NCBI GenBank assembly: GCA_949130485.1
Contig: OX422185.1
Span: 4,944,928 to 5,008,927 of the forward strand
Direction: 5' to 3'
DNA from: Agelas oroides
Taxonomy: Eukaryota; Porifera; Demospongiae; Agelasida; Agelasidae
Length of the DNA: 64,000 nucleotides
Shown here: piece by piece, positions 34,674 to 45,747 of the stretch
Layout of the letters: every line of letters starts with the position of its first letter
How positions within the stretch are numbered: position 1 is the first letter of the stretch
Made by a program: the position numbers and the translations under genes
Notes under the pieces: model-generated
Seen by the model: the letters and a program-made list of their open reading frames with translations, nothing else
The model's database searches: none
What the model was told of the DNA's origin: nothing

Positions 34674-34943
34674 TTGATCCCCCTAAGATCACCCGACATC
34701 CAGAAAGCAAGTCAGTAGCAACTGGAGCATCCACAACCTTTACTGTTGAAACATCTGGAGATGACCTTCAGTTCCAGTGGAGGAAGGATGGCCAAGACTT
34801 GCATGATGGTAACAAATATCATGGCACTAAAACTCACACATTACACATTAAAGATGTGGAGAAGAGTAACAAGGGAAGTTACCAATGCCTTGTGAAGAAT
34901 GATGTAGAAGAGGAGTTGTCAGAAAAGCCTGATCTTGCTGTCA
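34674..34943 (+). CDS. Gene C Ig exon 6 (hybrid unit)
   Basis: The first half matches exons 2-5 (TRHPESK, VETSG). The second half (YHGTKTHTLHIKDVEKSNKG) matches exon 8. The donor changes to GTCA|gtaagt, as in exons 7 and 8. It also carries a unique NDVEEELS segment. It looks like a crossover product. Confidence 0.85.
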
Positions 34944-35125
34944 GTAAGTTGGTCATAAATTATTTTTATTGATGAGTTTTCCTTTTACATACATACGAAT
35001 AATTGTGTGGGGGTGCTCAGTTTAGTTTGGTGACATGGGTTTGGTGACATCTACACTTGCCTTCAGAACTCCATGTATTACTAATATCTAATTTTCTCGG
35101 TCAAATTGCCTTTTCTTCCTCACAG

Positions 35126-35395
35126 TTGATCCCCCTAAGATCACCCGACATCCAGAAAGCAAGTCAGTAGCAACTGGAGCATCCACAACCTTTACTGTTG
35201 AAACATCTGGAGATGACCTTCAGTTCCAGTGGAGGAAGGATGGCCAAGACTTGTGTGATGGTAACAAATATCGTGGCACTAAAACTCACACATTACACAT
35301 TAAAGGTGTGGAGAAGAGTGACAAGGGAGGCTACCAATGCCTTGTCAAGAATGATGGAGGAGAGAAGTTGTCAGAAGAGGCTGATCTTGCTGTCA
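35126..35395 (+). CDS. Gene C Ig exon 7
   Basis: Phase 1-1. The domain contains LCDGNKYRGTKTHTLHIKGV and EKSDKGGYQCLVKND. The preceding intron is slightly shorter than the array standard (spacing 452 bp). Confidence 0.85.
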
Positions 35396-35580
35396 GTAAG
35401 TTGGTCATAAATTATTTTTATATTGATGAGTTTTCCTTTCATGTACATAAAAGTAGTTGTGTTTGGGGTGCTTAGTTTAGTTTGGTGACATGGGTTTGGT
35501 GACATCTACACTTGCCTTCAGAACTCCATGTATTACTAATATCTAATTTTCTCTGTCAAATTGCCTTTTCTTCCTCGCAG

Positions 35581-35850
35581 TTGATCCCCCTAAGATCACC
35601 CAACAAACAGAAAGCAAGTCAGTAGCAACTGGAGCATCCACAACCTTTACTGTTGAAACAACTGGAGATGACCTTCAGTTCCAGTGGAGGAAGGATGGCC
35701 AAGACTTGCATGATGGTAACAAATATCATGGCACTAAAACTCACACATTACACATTAAAGATGTGGAGAAGAGTAACAAGGGAAGCTACCAATGCCTTGT
35801 GAAGAATGATGGAGGAAAGGAGTTGTCAGAAGAGGCTGATCTTGCAGTCA
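35581..35850 (+). CDS. Gene C Ig exon 8
   Basis: Phase 1-1, acceptor ttttcttcctcgcag, donor GTCA|gtaagt. The domain starts PPKITQQTESKSVATG and has VETTGDDLQFQWRK and GSYQCLVKNDGGKELS. It is the last Ig before the transmembrane exon. Confidence 0.85.
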
Positions 35851-36141
35851 GTAAGTTGGTCATAAATGTTATTGATAGCGTAATTATCTAAGTTTTCATT
35901 TTGTAAGTAAGGGTGCTCAATTTCATTTGGTGACGTGCGTTTGTTGTTACATAATATTATATAGTCAGTAGGTTGTTCATAGATGTGGTTGATATGCATT
36001 TTGCTTGCAGCTAAACCTACACGTACCATCTGAGTTTACCTCCTATGCATGCTGTTAGTTATTCTATTTTGATGAATGGTATACATGTACACTTACCTTC
36101 AGAACTCCATGTATTTCTAATGTGTTCACCCACAACAACAG

Positions 36142-36237
36142 GTCACAAATGGAAGAAAACATGTGTTATCATTATATGTGTGTTGCTAGTGATTGGAGGA
36201 GTGTTTGGAGCGGTGATTGGAGTGTCGTGGTGGCTAG
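36142..36237 (+). CDS. Gene C transmembrane exon
   Basis: A phase 1-1 exon with acceptor ttcacccacaacaacag and donor CTAG|gtaggt. It encodes SHKWKKTC followed by a long hydrophobic helix (VIIICVLLVIGGVFGAVIGV then SWWL), a convincing single membrane span. The basic KWKK lies on the N-terminal side, which by the positive-inside rule favours a cytosolic N-terminal (Roc/Ig) side. Confidence 0.75.
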
Positions 36238-36444
36238 GTAGGTCTTAGATTTACAGTTGAGTATTGAGTGCATGTCAGCTTGTGACATTACGCAAAGTAT
36301 TCCTATAATATTACTTGTATACATACATACTTATGTGATAGAATGGCCTTGTATAGTCCTATATAATTGTTTCTTTTGTGATTTGATACCTGTACTTGGC
36401 TTAATGTGTAATGTGATATTTCAGATCAGCACTTAAATACACAT

Positions 36445-37304
36445 TAGCCTCGTTCCCAGGCCCGTTTGAAAAATCAGAGAAAAGGACCTGATATCTACTG
36501 TTTGTGCCTGTGCTTAATTTCCTGACATTCCGGGAATAGACCTTTCCCACTAACATTGGAATCCATGACGTCACGTCTGGGGTGCCTCGGAAGGCGTGCT
36601 GGGGCGAATTTTCCATTGTTATATACGGGAATATAGCCTATGTTCAGACGGCTGCTGCCTTCGCGTACAGGGGAAACCTGCGCTGCCTAGACACCGAAGT
36701 CGGACAGAGTTCGGAGTACCACTGTTGAAAATGCCGATGCTGGAACTCTGGATCAGTGTCTAGGCAGCGCGGTATTTCCCCTGGACACAAAGCAGCAACT
36801 GTCCGAACATAGGCTATGTTCCCGTATAATAACAATGGAGAATTCGGCCACCGAGGCACCCCAGGCGTGACGTCACGTATACTGCATTCCATTGGGAAAG
36901 GTCTATTTTCCAGATAATACCGTGTTACCTCCGTGTGACATGACGTCAGGTACATGTATATTTAATCGTACACTGCTGACAATGACTATTTGTGTACAAC
37001 ACCTGGATTCTGCCATGTTGTATGCCTTCCTGTGACTTTGAGATGAAGCGACAACGCTAAAACTCGAAAAGAAAGCATCTATGAAGCATTTATCCTGGCT
37101 GCTTATTGGTTTTGGCAAGTTATAAAGTTATAGCTTACTTTTGTAGTGTGAAGATCGTCCTGCATCGACAGCACACCCTTGCATAACTTCACATGAGATT
37201 TACGCATTAATTAAGAGTATGCACAAACTCTTTCTCCAATTAATTAAGAGTATGCATGCACAAACTTTTCTCCAATTTTTGGAATGAGCCTGGGAACGAG
37301 GCTA
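36445..37304. mobile_element. 860-bp TAGCCTCG-type inverted-repeat element
   Basis: The ends tagcctcgttcccaggc and gcctgggaacgaggcta are inverted. It is flanked by the 12-bp direct repeat ttaaatacacat (36433-36444 and 37305-37316), marking an insertion into a gene C intron. Internally there is a further palindrome around 36600-36870. No transposase is seen. Confidence 0.85.
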
Positions 37305-37381
37305 TTAAATACACATGGGGTATATACGTTTTGAACTTCAGGTTGAACATTATCAAGCACATGACATACTCATCCTTTTAG

Positions 37382-37561
37382 CATCTGTGGACTGCGGCGC
37401 TCTGACTAACCTAGCCAATGGCCAAGTTAGTCACACTGCTGGAACAACATTGGGACAAACAGCCACTTACAGTTGTAATTCAGGGTACAACCTGATAGGA
37501 GGGAGTACTCGTACATGTCAAGCTACGGGAGTGTGGTCTGGAAGTGTACCTACCTGTCAAC
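37382..37561 (+). CDS. Gene C sushi/CCP domain exon
   Basis: A phase 1-1 exon with acceptor atactcatccttttag and donor GTCAAC|gtatgt. It encodes one complete complement-control-protein module with all four cysteines (VDCGALTNLANGQVSH, ATYSCNSGYNLIGGSTRTCQ, GVWSGSVPTCQ). CCP modules are normally extracellular ligand-binding domains. In gene order it follows the TM exon. An in-frame ATG at 37315 exists just upstream but without a good signal peptide. Confidence 0.85.
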
Positions 37562-38398
37562 GTATGTTGTTACCATGTGTACATGTGCATATAGGTCTGT
37601 CTATAGGCAAAATTATTCAAGACACTTCATACTAGTTTGTAGTTTGCTGGAACACCTACCAGATTACTATAGTTACAAAGTGAGCTATGTAAAGTTTGTT
37701 TTGCTTGTTTATGAGAAATCTGATGTTCATTTTAGTCAGCACACCCATGCACCACTGCTACTCAAACTACCCTGGCCACTGATAGTTCTTGAGTGAAAAT
37801 GGATGCAGGAAGCATTAAGTATAATGACATAGTAGGACAAAACTGACCAGAAATAAGGGTGGAGCCACACAGAGAGGATGTTTAAGATGGACTACACTTC
37901 CCTTTGGCTACAAGTCAGACTGCAAGTCAGTGGAAGAAGATGAACTTACAAATGAGAGCAAGAGCACAAGGCCTCCACAGTAAAAGTGACATCATTATGC
38001 ACTCTTGATGAGAGCTACATGCCAGTATAGAAGTTATAAGTGCTATCTTATAAATTTGGAACATAACGTGAGCACAATAGAAAGTGGTGTGGCATAGTTG
38101 GAAATTTCTGTGAGTGGTGTTCAAGCATAATTGCATGGTCGAGCAAACTACTCAGATGTACTGATTGTTCAAGTTTGAGTACGTATGTTGTATGATGACC
38201 GCACTCATAATCATAAAACTTAGTTTTTACTTTATAAGTACCGCATTTACCTTAGCCAAAGGGTTCTACCCAGCTAACAGCACGTGTTCCTAATACCTGT
38301 CACCCTCTTGAACATTTCCTGATTACACATACTCCTGTAGTCATATGTGCTTGTTTATTCAAGCATCTGCATGCATGCACACACACATACACATTTAG

Positions 38399-38467
38399 CT
38401 GACCACCTCTCAGGCATGAACCAACCCACAGTTCTACACCACATTGAACCACCAGGATACAACGATG
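38399..38467 (+). CDS. Gene C short linker exon
   Basis: The acceptor is catacacatttag and the donor is GATG|gtaagt; phase 1-1. The peptide is DHLSGMNQPTVLHHIEPPGY, followed by ND. It contains no domain and probably connects to the terminal death domain. Confidence 0.55.
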
Positions 38468-38883
38468 GTAAGTCCCATTTTCCATCCTTAGATACAAGTA
38501 ATAGTACAGAGAGCAATAGTAGTCTAAGCTGAATGATAAATTTAGTATACCTATATTATTGCATTCTGCTACATGAGCTATTGATTGACACTATATGGCT
38601 ATATCTTATGACTGTGCAAAGCCACTTTGTGTTGCTAATGGCAACATTGTTTGACATCAACATTCTTAAACAAGATATCAGATAATGAACATGCAATACA
38701 TGCTGCCTTCTACAAGCAGTTCCTTATTATATAATTAAAAAGGCAGAGTATGTCATCTTTTTCACAGCAGATTCTTTTTCACAACAGACAGCCTAGTGTG
38801 GCCATCTGCTTTGATAGTTATGCCAGTTTCAATCTCATGATCTAGGAATCTGACTAACAACATTGTCCTTTGCTTTATTCCAG

Positions 38884-39194
38884 GTTGCCACAGTATCAGT
38901 ATTACAAAGCTGCAAGAACTTGAAAAGGCAGTGGCAGAGATTGGAGAGTGGGAAATACTCTGTGAATACCTAGGAGTGGACAGAGCTGTTCTCAGTGGTC
39001 TTCGTAACATGATAAACACTGAGAATACAATAAAGAAACATAGGTGCCTTGAAACTTACATAAACACAGGCAAAGCCTGCTGGGAGCAGGTAGTGAAGGT
39101 TGTAGCTGGCCATCCTTTCCTTAATGCTAGGGTTGCTAAGGAAATAGCTCATGATCACATGCATGATGTAGGTTATTCTAAACATGAACTATAA
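38884..39194 (+). CDS. Gene C terminal death-domain exon
   Basis: The acceptor is tgctttattccag in phase 1, and the frame runs 103 codons to TAA. The death-fold pattern is: ITKLQELEKAVAEIGEWEIL (helices 1-2), YLGVDRAVLSGLRNM (helix 3), KKHRCLETYINTG (helix 4), CWEQVVKVVAGHPFLNARVA (helices 5-6). It makes gene C, like gene B, carry its death domain at the C terminus. It should act as a homotypic adaptor-recruiting module on the cytosolic side. Confidence 0.75.
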
Positions 39195-41410
39195 TCTTAC
39201 AAAGCATTGTGGTTTTGTAATGACTACATAGTTTTTTGTGTTATTCACCAAAGCACGCCATTGTACAATTTTGTCATCATTGGAGAAGTTGTATAAAAAT
39301 ACACATCCTGTTTAGTCAGCTTTTACAACATTCTTCAGTGGGTGGGGGTGGTTGTGCAGACGTCCCCAAGGGGAAGGATACCACCTGAACCATGGAAGCA
39401 GCTACATAGCCCAGTTAGTAACCTAATGCTTAGTAATTACCCCCTTTAGGCTAACACTACTCTTTTGATATTGTGTACTGTAACCATAGTCACAGCAGCA
39501 AGTAGTACAAGTTACTATACTGGACTGGAAATGAATGTGGTCGTTATCCATGCAGTATATACCTCAGCTTGTTACCATTCAAGGAGATAACTGATTTTGT
39601 AAGTATACTAGTGTACATATCACATATTTAATCTACAAGCTTTATTGATTTTCTGAGAATTTTTTCACAATACTGCAGATGATGCATTTGGCTCATCATG
39701 CAATGCTACCCACTACTAAAATGCAAATTACTACACCTCTAAGGTAGGCCATTCATTTCTGAATTGTTGACCACATCATATGCATGCAAGTAATTTAGGG
39801 TGTAAAATTTCCAGATCAGGGACCAAGATTACATTGAAGTCAACAAGTGCAAGACTAGGCTAAAGGTGCTTTCACTACATATAACTTTTATGGTAACAGT
39901 GCAATATTGAACCCTACATAACGGTGTATCCATCATAGCTAGTACACTACACATGCATGGCTCAGCTCAGCAGTATGGTAAGTATAGAGGATTGACTTCT
40001 GAATCCATGCATCCATTTCAGCAGAACTGGCAATGGATGCATTTCCTGTGTTTCTGCATGCATTGTATCAGATAGGAAATATTCGTCCCAAAATAATTAT
40101 CAACATTTTAGTGGCTTCTCAGTTGGCTTCTGTGCAAATGAAAGGAAGGTTACCTGTTCCCAACAATTACTTGAGCTTGGAAAATAACTTTGCCAACGTT
40201 TTGCTGCTCCAGTTGTCATCGAAAGTGAAGAAGTGTGAACAAACACTGCCCATGCACTACTGAGGATGCGTCATTGGAGGTGAAAGGTCGGTGAGGGTAG
40301 TTCCTCCCTCCCTGCCTCCTCATCAGTGGTCTAGCAACCATGCATGCAGAAACTTCCAGTCCTCTTATTGATCACATTCAGTATCCATGGAGTATTACTA
40401 TACCTTCGAGATCAGCTTGTTGCCATAAGGTGATAACGGATTTTGTAAGCACTAGTATGCCACTATGTTGGGTTCAACACTGCAAAAAAAAATTATGATT
40501 CCATCAGTCACATACAAGAAACATATCATTTCCCCCATTGTTCACATGCATGAAATGTGGCATTTCCTTTGCCACTCACATGACTGTGTTAAATCCTGTC
40601 ATTATACCGAAAGTGAAACATTTCTGAATGGTGTATGCAACTTTCACTGCTCAAACATGAAAAATATGTAAGCAAGAAAATGAGTGATACATGCATAGCT
40701 AGAGGATACATATTTTTTGTCACGATGCATGATCAATACAATCATGGAGATAGTAATGATCTATGTGAATTTGTACGTAGCTAGAGGATATACATAAGCT
40801 GATAAAAAATCAGAAACAGTAATTGTTTTCAAGAAGACATCACTGCCCATTTTGACATACCCGCAGGTATAGGACAAGATGCCGCACACTGAGAACGTGA
40901 TTCTTCATTTGGCGCCTGCCTTTGGGGGGGAATTCTCTGCCTTTCCATTATCATCTAGCTTTTTAAAGAAGCCATTCACTCTTTCTGCCCTCCAGGGTAG
41001 TCTAGAACATCATTGACGGAACCATCACTTTTCACCATTTGTCACACTGTTCAACCTTCGATTTTGCTAACATCATCTTCCTCTCTTCTACTTCCTAGTG
41101 GTAAAATAAAGAAAGTTGTGTTATTAGCAAGATATTCACCCATAATTGCCGAGCGCCTTAGCGCGAGGCTACTAATCTTGCAGTGCGTGTTCTCGGTTGG
41201 CGGGGTGTGGCTTTGACTTCCGTCCCGCTTTAGGAATGCAATTTGTCACGCTTCAGGCATGCAATTAAAGGTGTGGCTTGTGCGCAAACATCCGTCCCGT
41301 TTAGGAATGCAATTAAAAGATCCTGTTTACAAAAAGTTGTGTACACTTACGTAAGTTTATCGTATCCAGCGCTGTAGCGGCGCGAGCGGTCTCATTGTTG
41401 CGACGTCAAA
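39195..41410. other. Gene-poor region downstream of gene C
   Basis: No recognisable coding exon. Weakly repeated phrases (for example aactgattttgtaagtatac near 39590 and acggattttgtaagcactag near 40435) suggest an old duplication. A 76-codon frame at 40033-40263 lacks support. Confidence 0.4.
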
Positions 41411-41720
41411 ATGGCGGAGAATTGTGAGAAGAGCGAGGAAGAAAGAGGTAGGAGACTGGCACGAAAACGGAAGCAACGACAAAGGGTCCAAATGCAGCCA
41501 CCACCCTGTGAAGTTCGGATAATTTGTGATAGTGCGAGAGAGAGGAGCTGCGACTAGCAAAACAAAGAAAGCGCATGGCTGTCTTCAGGAATGCCGACCA
41601 TCCCCGTAGATCCGCCAGGCTACAGGCCGAGCAACTACGTCTACAACAGCTCACACTGCTCACACTTCCTTGCACGCACATGGCCAACAGTCAACGTGCC
41701 ACGCCTACTAACTGTAATAT
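41411..41720 (+). pseudogene. Arg-rich N-terminal fragment, possibly Helitron-type, frameshifted (weak)
   Basis: MAENCEKSEEERGRRLARKR starts at an ATG and stops at about 41557. A second frame continues EELRLAKQRKRMAVFRNADH and RRSARLQAEQLRLQQ. This looks like one basic coiled N-terminal region broken by a frameshift. The style matches the RRRER segment near 30.9 kb. No helicase motif is seen. Confidence 0.3.
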
Positions 41721-42472
41721 CATGTGTCGGTTCAAAGGTTAATAAGATGCGCACGCGCGAGGCATACACTGCGAATACGTACACCTAGTTATAAATATGT
41801 ATTAATACAGAACATTACTATGACACGTGTAAGCTTTTATTGTGAGTAACAAAAACTTCGAGGCTAGTGTTTTTGTGCACACAGTTACAAAACATTTTAT
41901 GATGGTGATGTGTATGCTAGCCTTTTTCACAATAGATTTACATGCACAAGATTTAATCTGTCAATCACTTGACATGAGTAGGTTTCAAACAATGGTTTTA
42001 TTTATGCCAGTTACACACAGCTCATGCAAGGAGAGGGCTGGGTCTGGGCATGAGACTACCTCGTTTCCAGGCTCCCCCCTCCAGAGTGTCAGCATCAGTA
42101 GACAGGAAGAGCCTGGTATCTTTTCTCACATGCAGGAGCATGATGTAAGCCAAGAGCGCATAAGGCCTGGACACAAGAGTAGTGATGCCCACTAAAAATC
42201 TAACTTCACTCCCTCTTGACAATTATTCTAAGTGAAGTCCAGAACACTGGGTAGGCACATGGCTATCCAGCCAACAGACAGACTCATGGATAGCTGAGGA
42301 ATTAGAGTTACTATGGACAGTTAAACAGTACTTAACATGTAATGTTGCCACTAGACATATCGTTTGTACTTGTGTCAGTCACATCACACAAAAGCAACAC
42401 ATTTTTATACACATCGTTTGTCAGGAAAACTCATAGTGAAGGACTGAAAACAGGACTGAAAAAAGATACATT

Positions 42473-42645
42473 TGTAGACCCGGCTAAAACTAGGTCTTCC
42501 AAAAAAATTTGCCTCTGGGAGAGGAAGATTAGCAAGCCAGAAATCAGTCACCTAGCTGAGCTAATATACCTTGGCTTGTCATTATGGGTTTTGTGATGTC
42601 ATATGGCATTGCAGTGTACAATATTCATATTAGTATTCATTCACA
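42473..42645 (+). repeat. SINE-like family copy 1 (diverged)
   Basis: It shares actaggtcttcc and tgggttttgtgatgtcat with the copies at 44481, 46991, 47904, 57341 and 58757, and ends in attcat-rich sequence. Confidence 0.6.
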
Positions 42646-43004
42646 GTGGTGGAGAGTATCATTAGGCAAGGAGAGCCTGGTATCTTTTCTTACATGAGCA
42701 CAAAGTAATAGGAAAAGGGAACAAGAAGGCAATGTTTTGTGCTTTGCTGAACTAACTATATACTTTCACAATTACTATGTTTGTGGGGAAGCCTATGAAT
42801 GAGGCTAATGTGCACCTTCACCACTGGCACAAATAGCCTCATTCCCAGACCTCAATCATTTTTACTCTTCGATTAATGTCCATAATAAACAGGGAAGGTA
42901 TGGCACGGATCATTACATTGACACACACACACACATCCACGGATCACAATGCCATCCTGCGACAGCCTCTTATGGTATCTTGCCGCTTAGCTACATCCTT
43001 AACC

Positions 43005-43215
43005 CCACACTGCTCATGCACCTACACCCCCTTATCTACACCCTCTCACCTACACTTCTCATGCACCTACACCCTCTCACCTACACATCTCACCTCCCCC
43101 TCTCACCTATACCCCCTCACCTCTCCCCTTCACCTCCCCCTCTCACCTACACCACCTCACTTCTCCCCCTTACCTACACTCTCTCAACGCTCCCTCTCAC
43201 TTACACTCCCACACC
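43005..43215. repeat. Degenerate CTCACCTACACC-type minisatellite
   Basis: About 200 bp of imperfect 12-18 bp units rich in C, T and A on the + strand. Confidence 0.75.
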
Positions 43216-43534
43216 TTTCTTCATGACTGGAGCCCTTTTCTTCTGCCACACCGCGACAGCCTCCCTTATGACAAACTGCAGATTAATGAAGGGATTTGGA
43301 AATCTGCTGCTGAAATACAGTCTTTGGGTCCAACTCTGGCATCTCAGGGCTGTATTCCATTGGGGAAAGATGAAAGCGGAGAGGAGGTAGTATTATGTGA
43401 CTTATAGGACTTCAAAATGTGAACGAAATACAGTGACATTTATGTGAAGGAGAAAATTAGAAAAGCTACTGGCTATAGTACAAAAAGGCCAACACAAAGT
43501 TCGAAATGCTTGTGAATTTGTTTGTGAACCGTCT

Positions 43535-43790
43535 AAATATTGTAGTCTCATGAAAGAGTGCCCACCCCCTACTATTGGCCCAAATTCCTGTATAGGGTCA
43601 AAGATTGCTGAATTGAGTGCCCACCCTGAAGCAAGCTTTGTATGATTATTATTAGAGTAAAGTTGTGGAGCTTTGAGAAGCACAGCCGCAAGTGCTATGT
43701 ATATCTGAGGCAAGAAACTTCATATCATACTTCACCAAAGATTATAACTAGTGTAAATGTACAACATTGTGGGGTGAGCCTGAGCGAGCA
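43535..43790. mobile_element. Truncated copy of the 45748-46208 element
   Basis: Shares gtagtctcatgaaagagtgc, ccaccccctactattggcc and the following about 150 bp with the complete element, but lacks a matching right terminus. Confidence 0.65.
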
Positions 43791-44364
43791 ACGCAAAGCA
43801 GCATTGTCTGGCTAACTAAGACTTCACCAGCTGTATTACCTGGTTACAGGATACAGGTAATGCATGTTTGCAGTTAGTTGGGATTAAGTCTGGCCTCCTG
43901 CTGACCTCCATTAACTCTGAACACTCTGCCTGGCTTGTCATGGCAGTTGTCACACAAATGGGAGAGGCGCCAAAAAGTCGCTACACATGATAAATACACT
44001 GTCAGCTATTCAACCATCAGCCACCTTCCGTGTTCTGTAAGTAACCAGGTTTGTCTTCACAACTTACAGCAGTAAATTCTGGAAAAAAAAAACCTATACT
44101 TTTTTAGCCTAAATTTGCAAACTTTGAAAAAAAATTTGCCGCCACACTATGTGCGGTGAAATTATTTCACGTTCTTCCCACCACGCTTCGCATGGCACAG
44201 CATGGCCTCTACACTTCAAATTTGCTTCCTTCGTTAATTCTGACCTTGCAAACTGCATGTGCTAGTGTAAAGACACCTCAACAGAACAAAACAAAGATGT
44301 GCTGAAATGTAGCACAGAAGGTTGTGTGTTTACACAGTTGACAGCACCAGGCTTGTCAGAAGTT

Positions 44365-44455
<91 letters not shown>
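44365..44455. repeat. (CA)n microsatellite
   Basis: Pure CA run of about 90 bases. Confidence 0.97.
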
Positions 44456-44457
<2 letters not shown>

Positions 44458-44480
44458 GAATGGAGGGTAGGAGGGTATGT

Positions 44481-44680
44481 GGACCCAATTAGGTCTTCCA
44501 AAAATTCAACTATTAGTTGGTCATCTGATGTAGTACGAGAGCTCCTCTAAGTTAAGTGTACTACTGCAATCTTATATACTCGGGCTTGTTCGTAACACTT
44601 GTGGGTCCGTGTGGTGTCATGTGGTAGAATATTCATTGACAGTATAAGATATTCATTGACAGCTTAAGCTATGAATGTAG
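44481..44680 (+). repeat. SINE-like family copy 2
   Basis: Begins ggacccaattaggtcttcca, contains cttgttcgtaacacttgtgg, and ends in attcattgacag repeats and ctatgaatgtag. Confidence 0.8.
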
Positions 44681-44695
44681 TATTTTGAGGACAAG

Positions 44696-44908
44696 CACAG
44701 GGCGAAAAATGAAATTTCCCATCTGTCCTGTGGATATGAAACCTGACATTTCATTGACCCTTCTCCACCAATCCTGTAGAGGATAGAGCCAAATGTCGGA
44801 TGTGTATGACATTTGGCTCTATCCTCTACAGGATTGGTGGAGAACGGTCAATGAAATGTCAGATTTCATGTCCACAAGACAGATGGGAAATTTCATTTTT
44901 CGCCCTGT
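44696..44908. mobile_element. 213-bp near-perfect palindrome
   Basis: The arms acagggcgaaaaatgaaatt and aatttcatttttcgccctgt fold back over about 95 bp each, around a loop near 44800. This is a fold-back element or MITE with no coding content. Confidence 0.8.
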
Positions 44909-44929
44909 GAAGGGCACTCACACACACGA

Positions 44930-45235
44930 TAGAGTTGCTACAAAGCTCTGTGTAGGCAGGAAAGAACTTGATTTAAGCTCTGGAGAGAGAGAAAGAAAAA
45001 TCCACAGGAATTCAGCTGGAGATTGAATCTGGGACCTTCTGATTACTAGTCGGACAATGAGCTACTGGACTCATTGCGGAAAAGTAGAACACGAAAATCT
45101 AAAACTTTGCCTAGTAATCAGAAGGTCCCAAGTTCAATCCCCAGCTGGACCCCTGTGGATTTTTCTTTCTCTCCAAAGCTTACATCAAGTTTCTTTCCTG
45201 CCTACACAGACCCTGGAACTCAATAGTGTTGTGTG
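44930..45235. repeat. Inverted pair of tRNA-derived SINE sequences
   Basis: Two about 130-bp arms are inverted. The minus-strand arm contains an A-box-like TAGCTCATTGTCCGA, an anticodon-like loop CTAGTAA and a B-box-like GGTCCCAGATTCAATCTCC. The plus arm repeats ctagtaatcagaaggtccca and ttcaatccccagctgg. This is the layout of a tRNA-derived SINE (Thr-like AGT loop) followed by a shared tail (gtggatttttctttctctcc). Confidence 0.65.
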
Positions 45236-45747
45236 CTTCCCTTGAATAATTGCATGGGCAAGCCTGAGCGAGACCCACACTAGCATAGTCTACTTCGGAT
45301 GCAACCAGTGAGATCAGCATTGCACTTTACTCAGCATGATAATCTTTCTTACATGCTTCAGTGCACAGGCACACACACATGCAGGCAAAGTGAACAATTT
45401 CACACTTTATTTGTGTGGTTACCTGACTGCTCTAAGATTGCTTGCTCCAGCCCTCAATGACTACTTTGTTTTTGATAGCCACAGAAGACGGTGACACCTA
45501 TTCTGCTAGGCTTCTCCTCACAGACAAAAAAAGGTATAAACATTCGATGCAATGAGACTTAGCTTTTTTCAAGCGCAAGGATTGACTGCACCCGAGTATG
45601 AGACCAATGCATGGCAACTTACCTCTTCTTCAAGTAAGGACTATATATAAGTAGGCCTCATGCTCATGGACAACTTTAGCTAGCCAGTTTCATATTGCCT
45701 TGTTTGTCCAGGGTTATCTCACAATGTTACAACAGAGTAAAAATGTA

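Noticed and set aside
32838-34943. Regularly spaced repeats resembling a CRISPR array
   Set aside because: The period is 459 bp, the units are coding exons with GT-AG introns, and the context is eukaryotic.
32910-35410. Repeated 70-codon frames in the Ig array
   Set aside because: They are in the wrong phase relative to the splice sites; the true Ig frame has no internal Met and is the conserved one.
40033-40263. 76-codon ATG frame
   Set aside because: The peptide looks plausible, but there is no splice pairing, domain or neighbouring gene to support it.
44262-44550. Frames encoding poly(His-Thr) and poly(Cys-Val)
   Set aside because: Translation of a CA microsatellite only.
45005-45060. 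Functional tRNA gene
   Set aside because: A and B boxes are recognisable on the minus strand, but the acceptor stem is not convincing and the sequence continues into a SINE-like tail.
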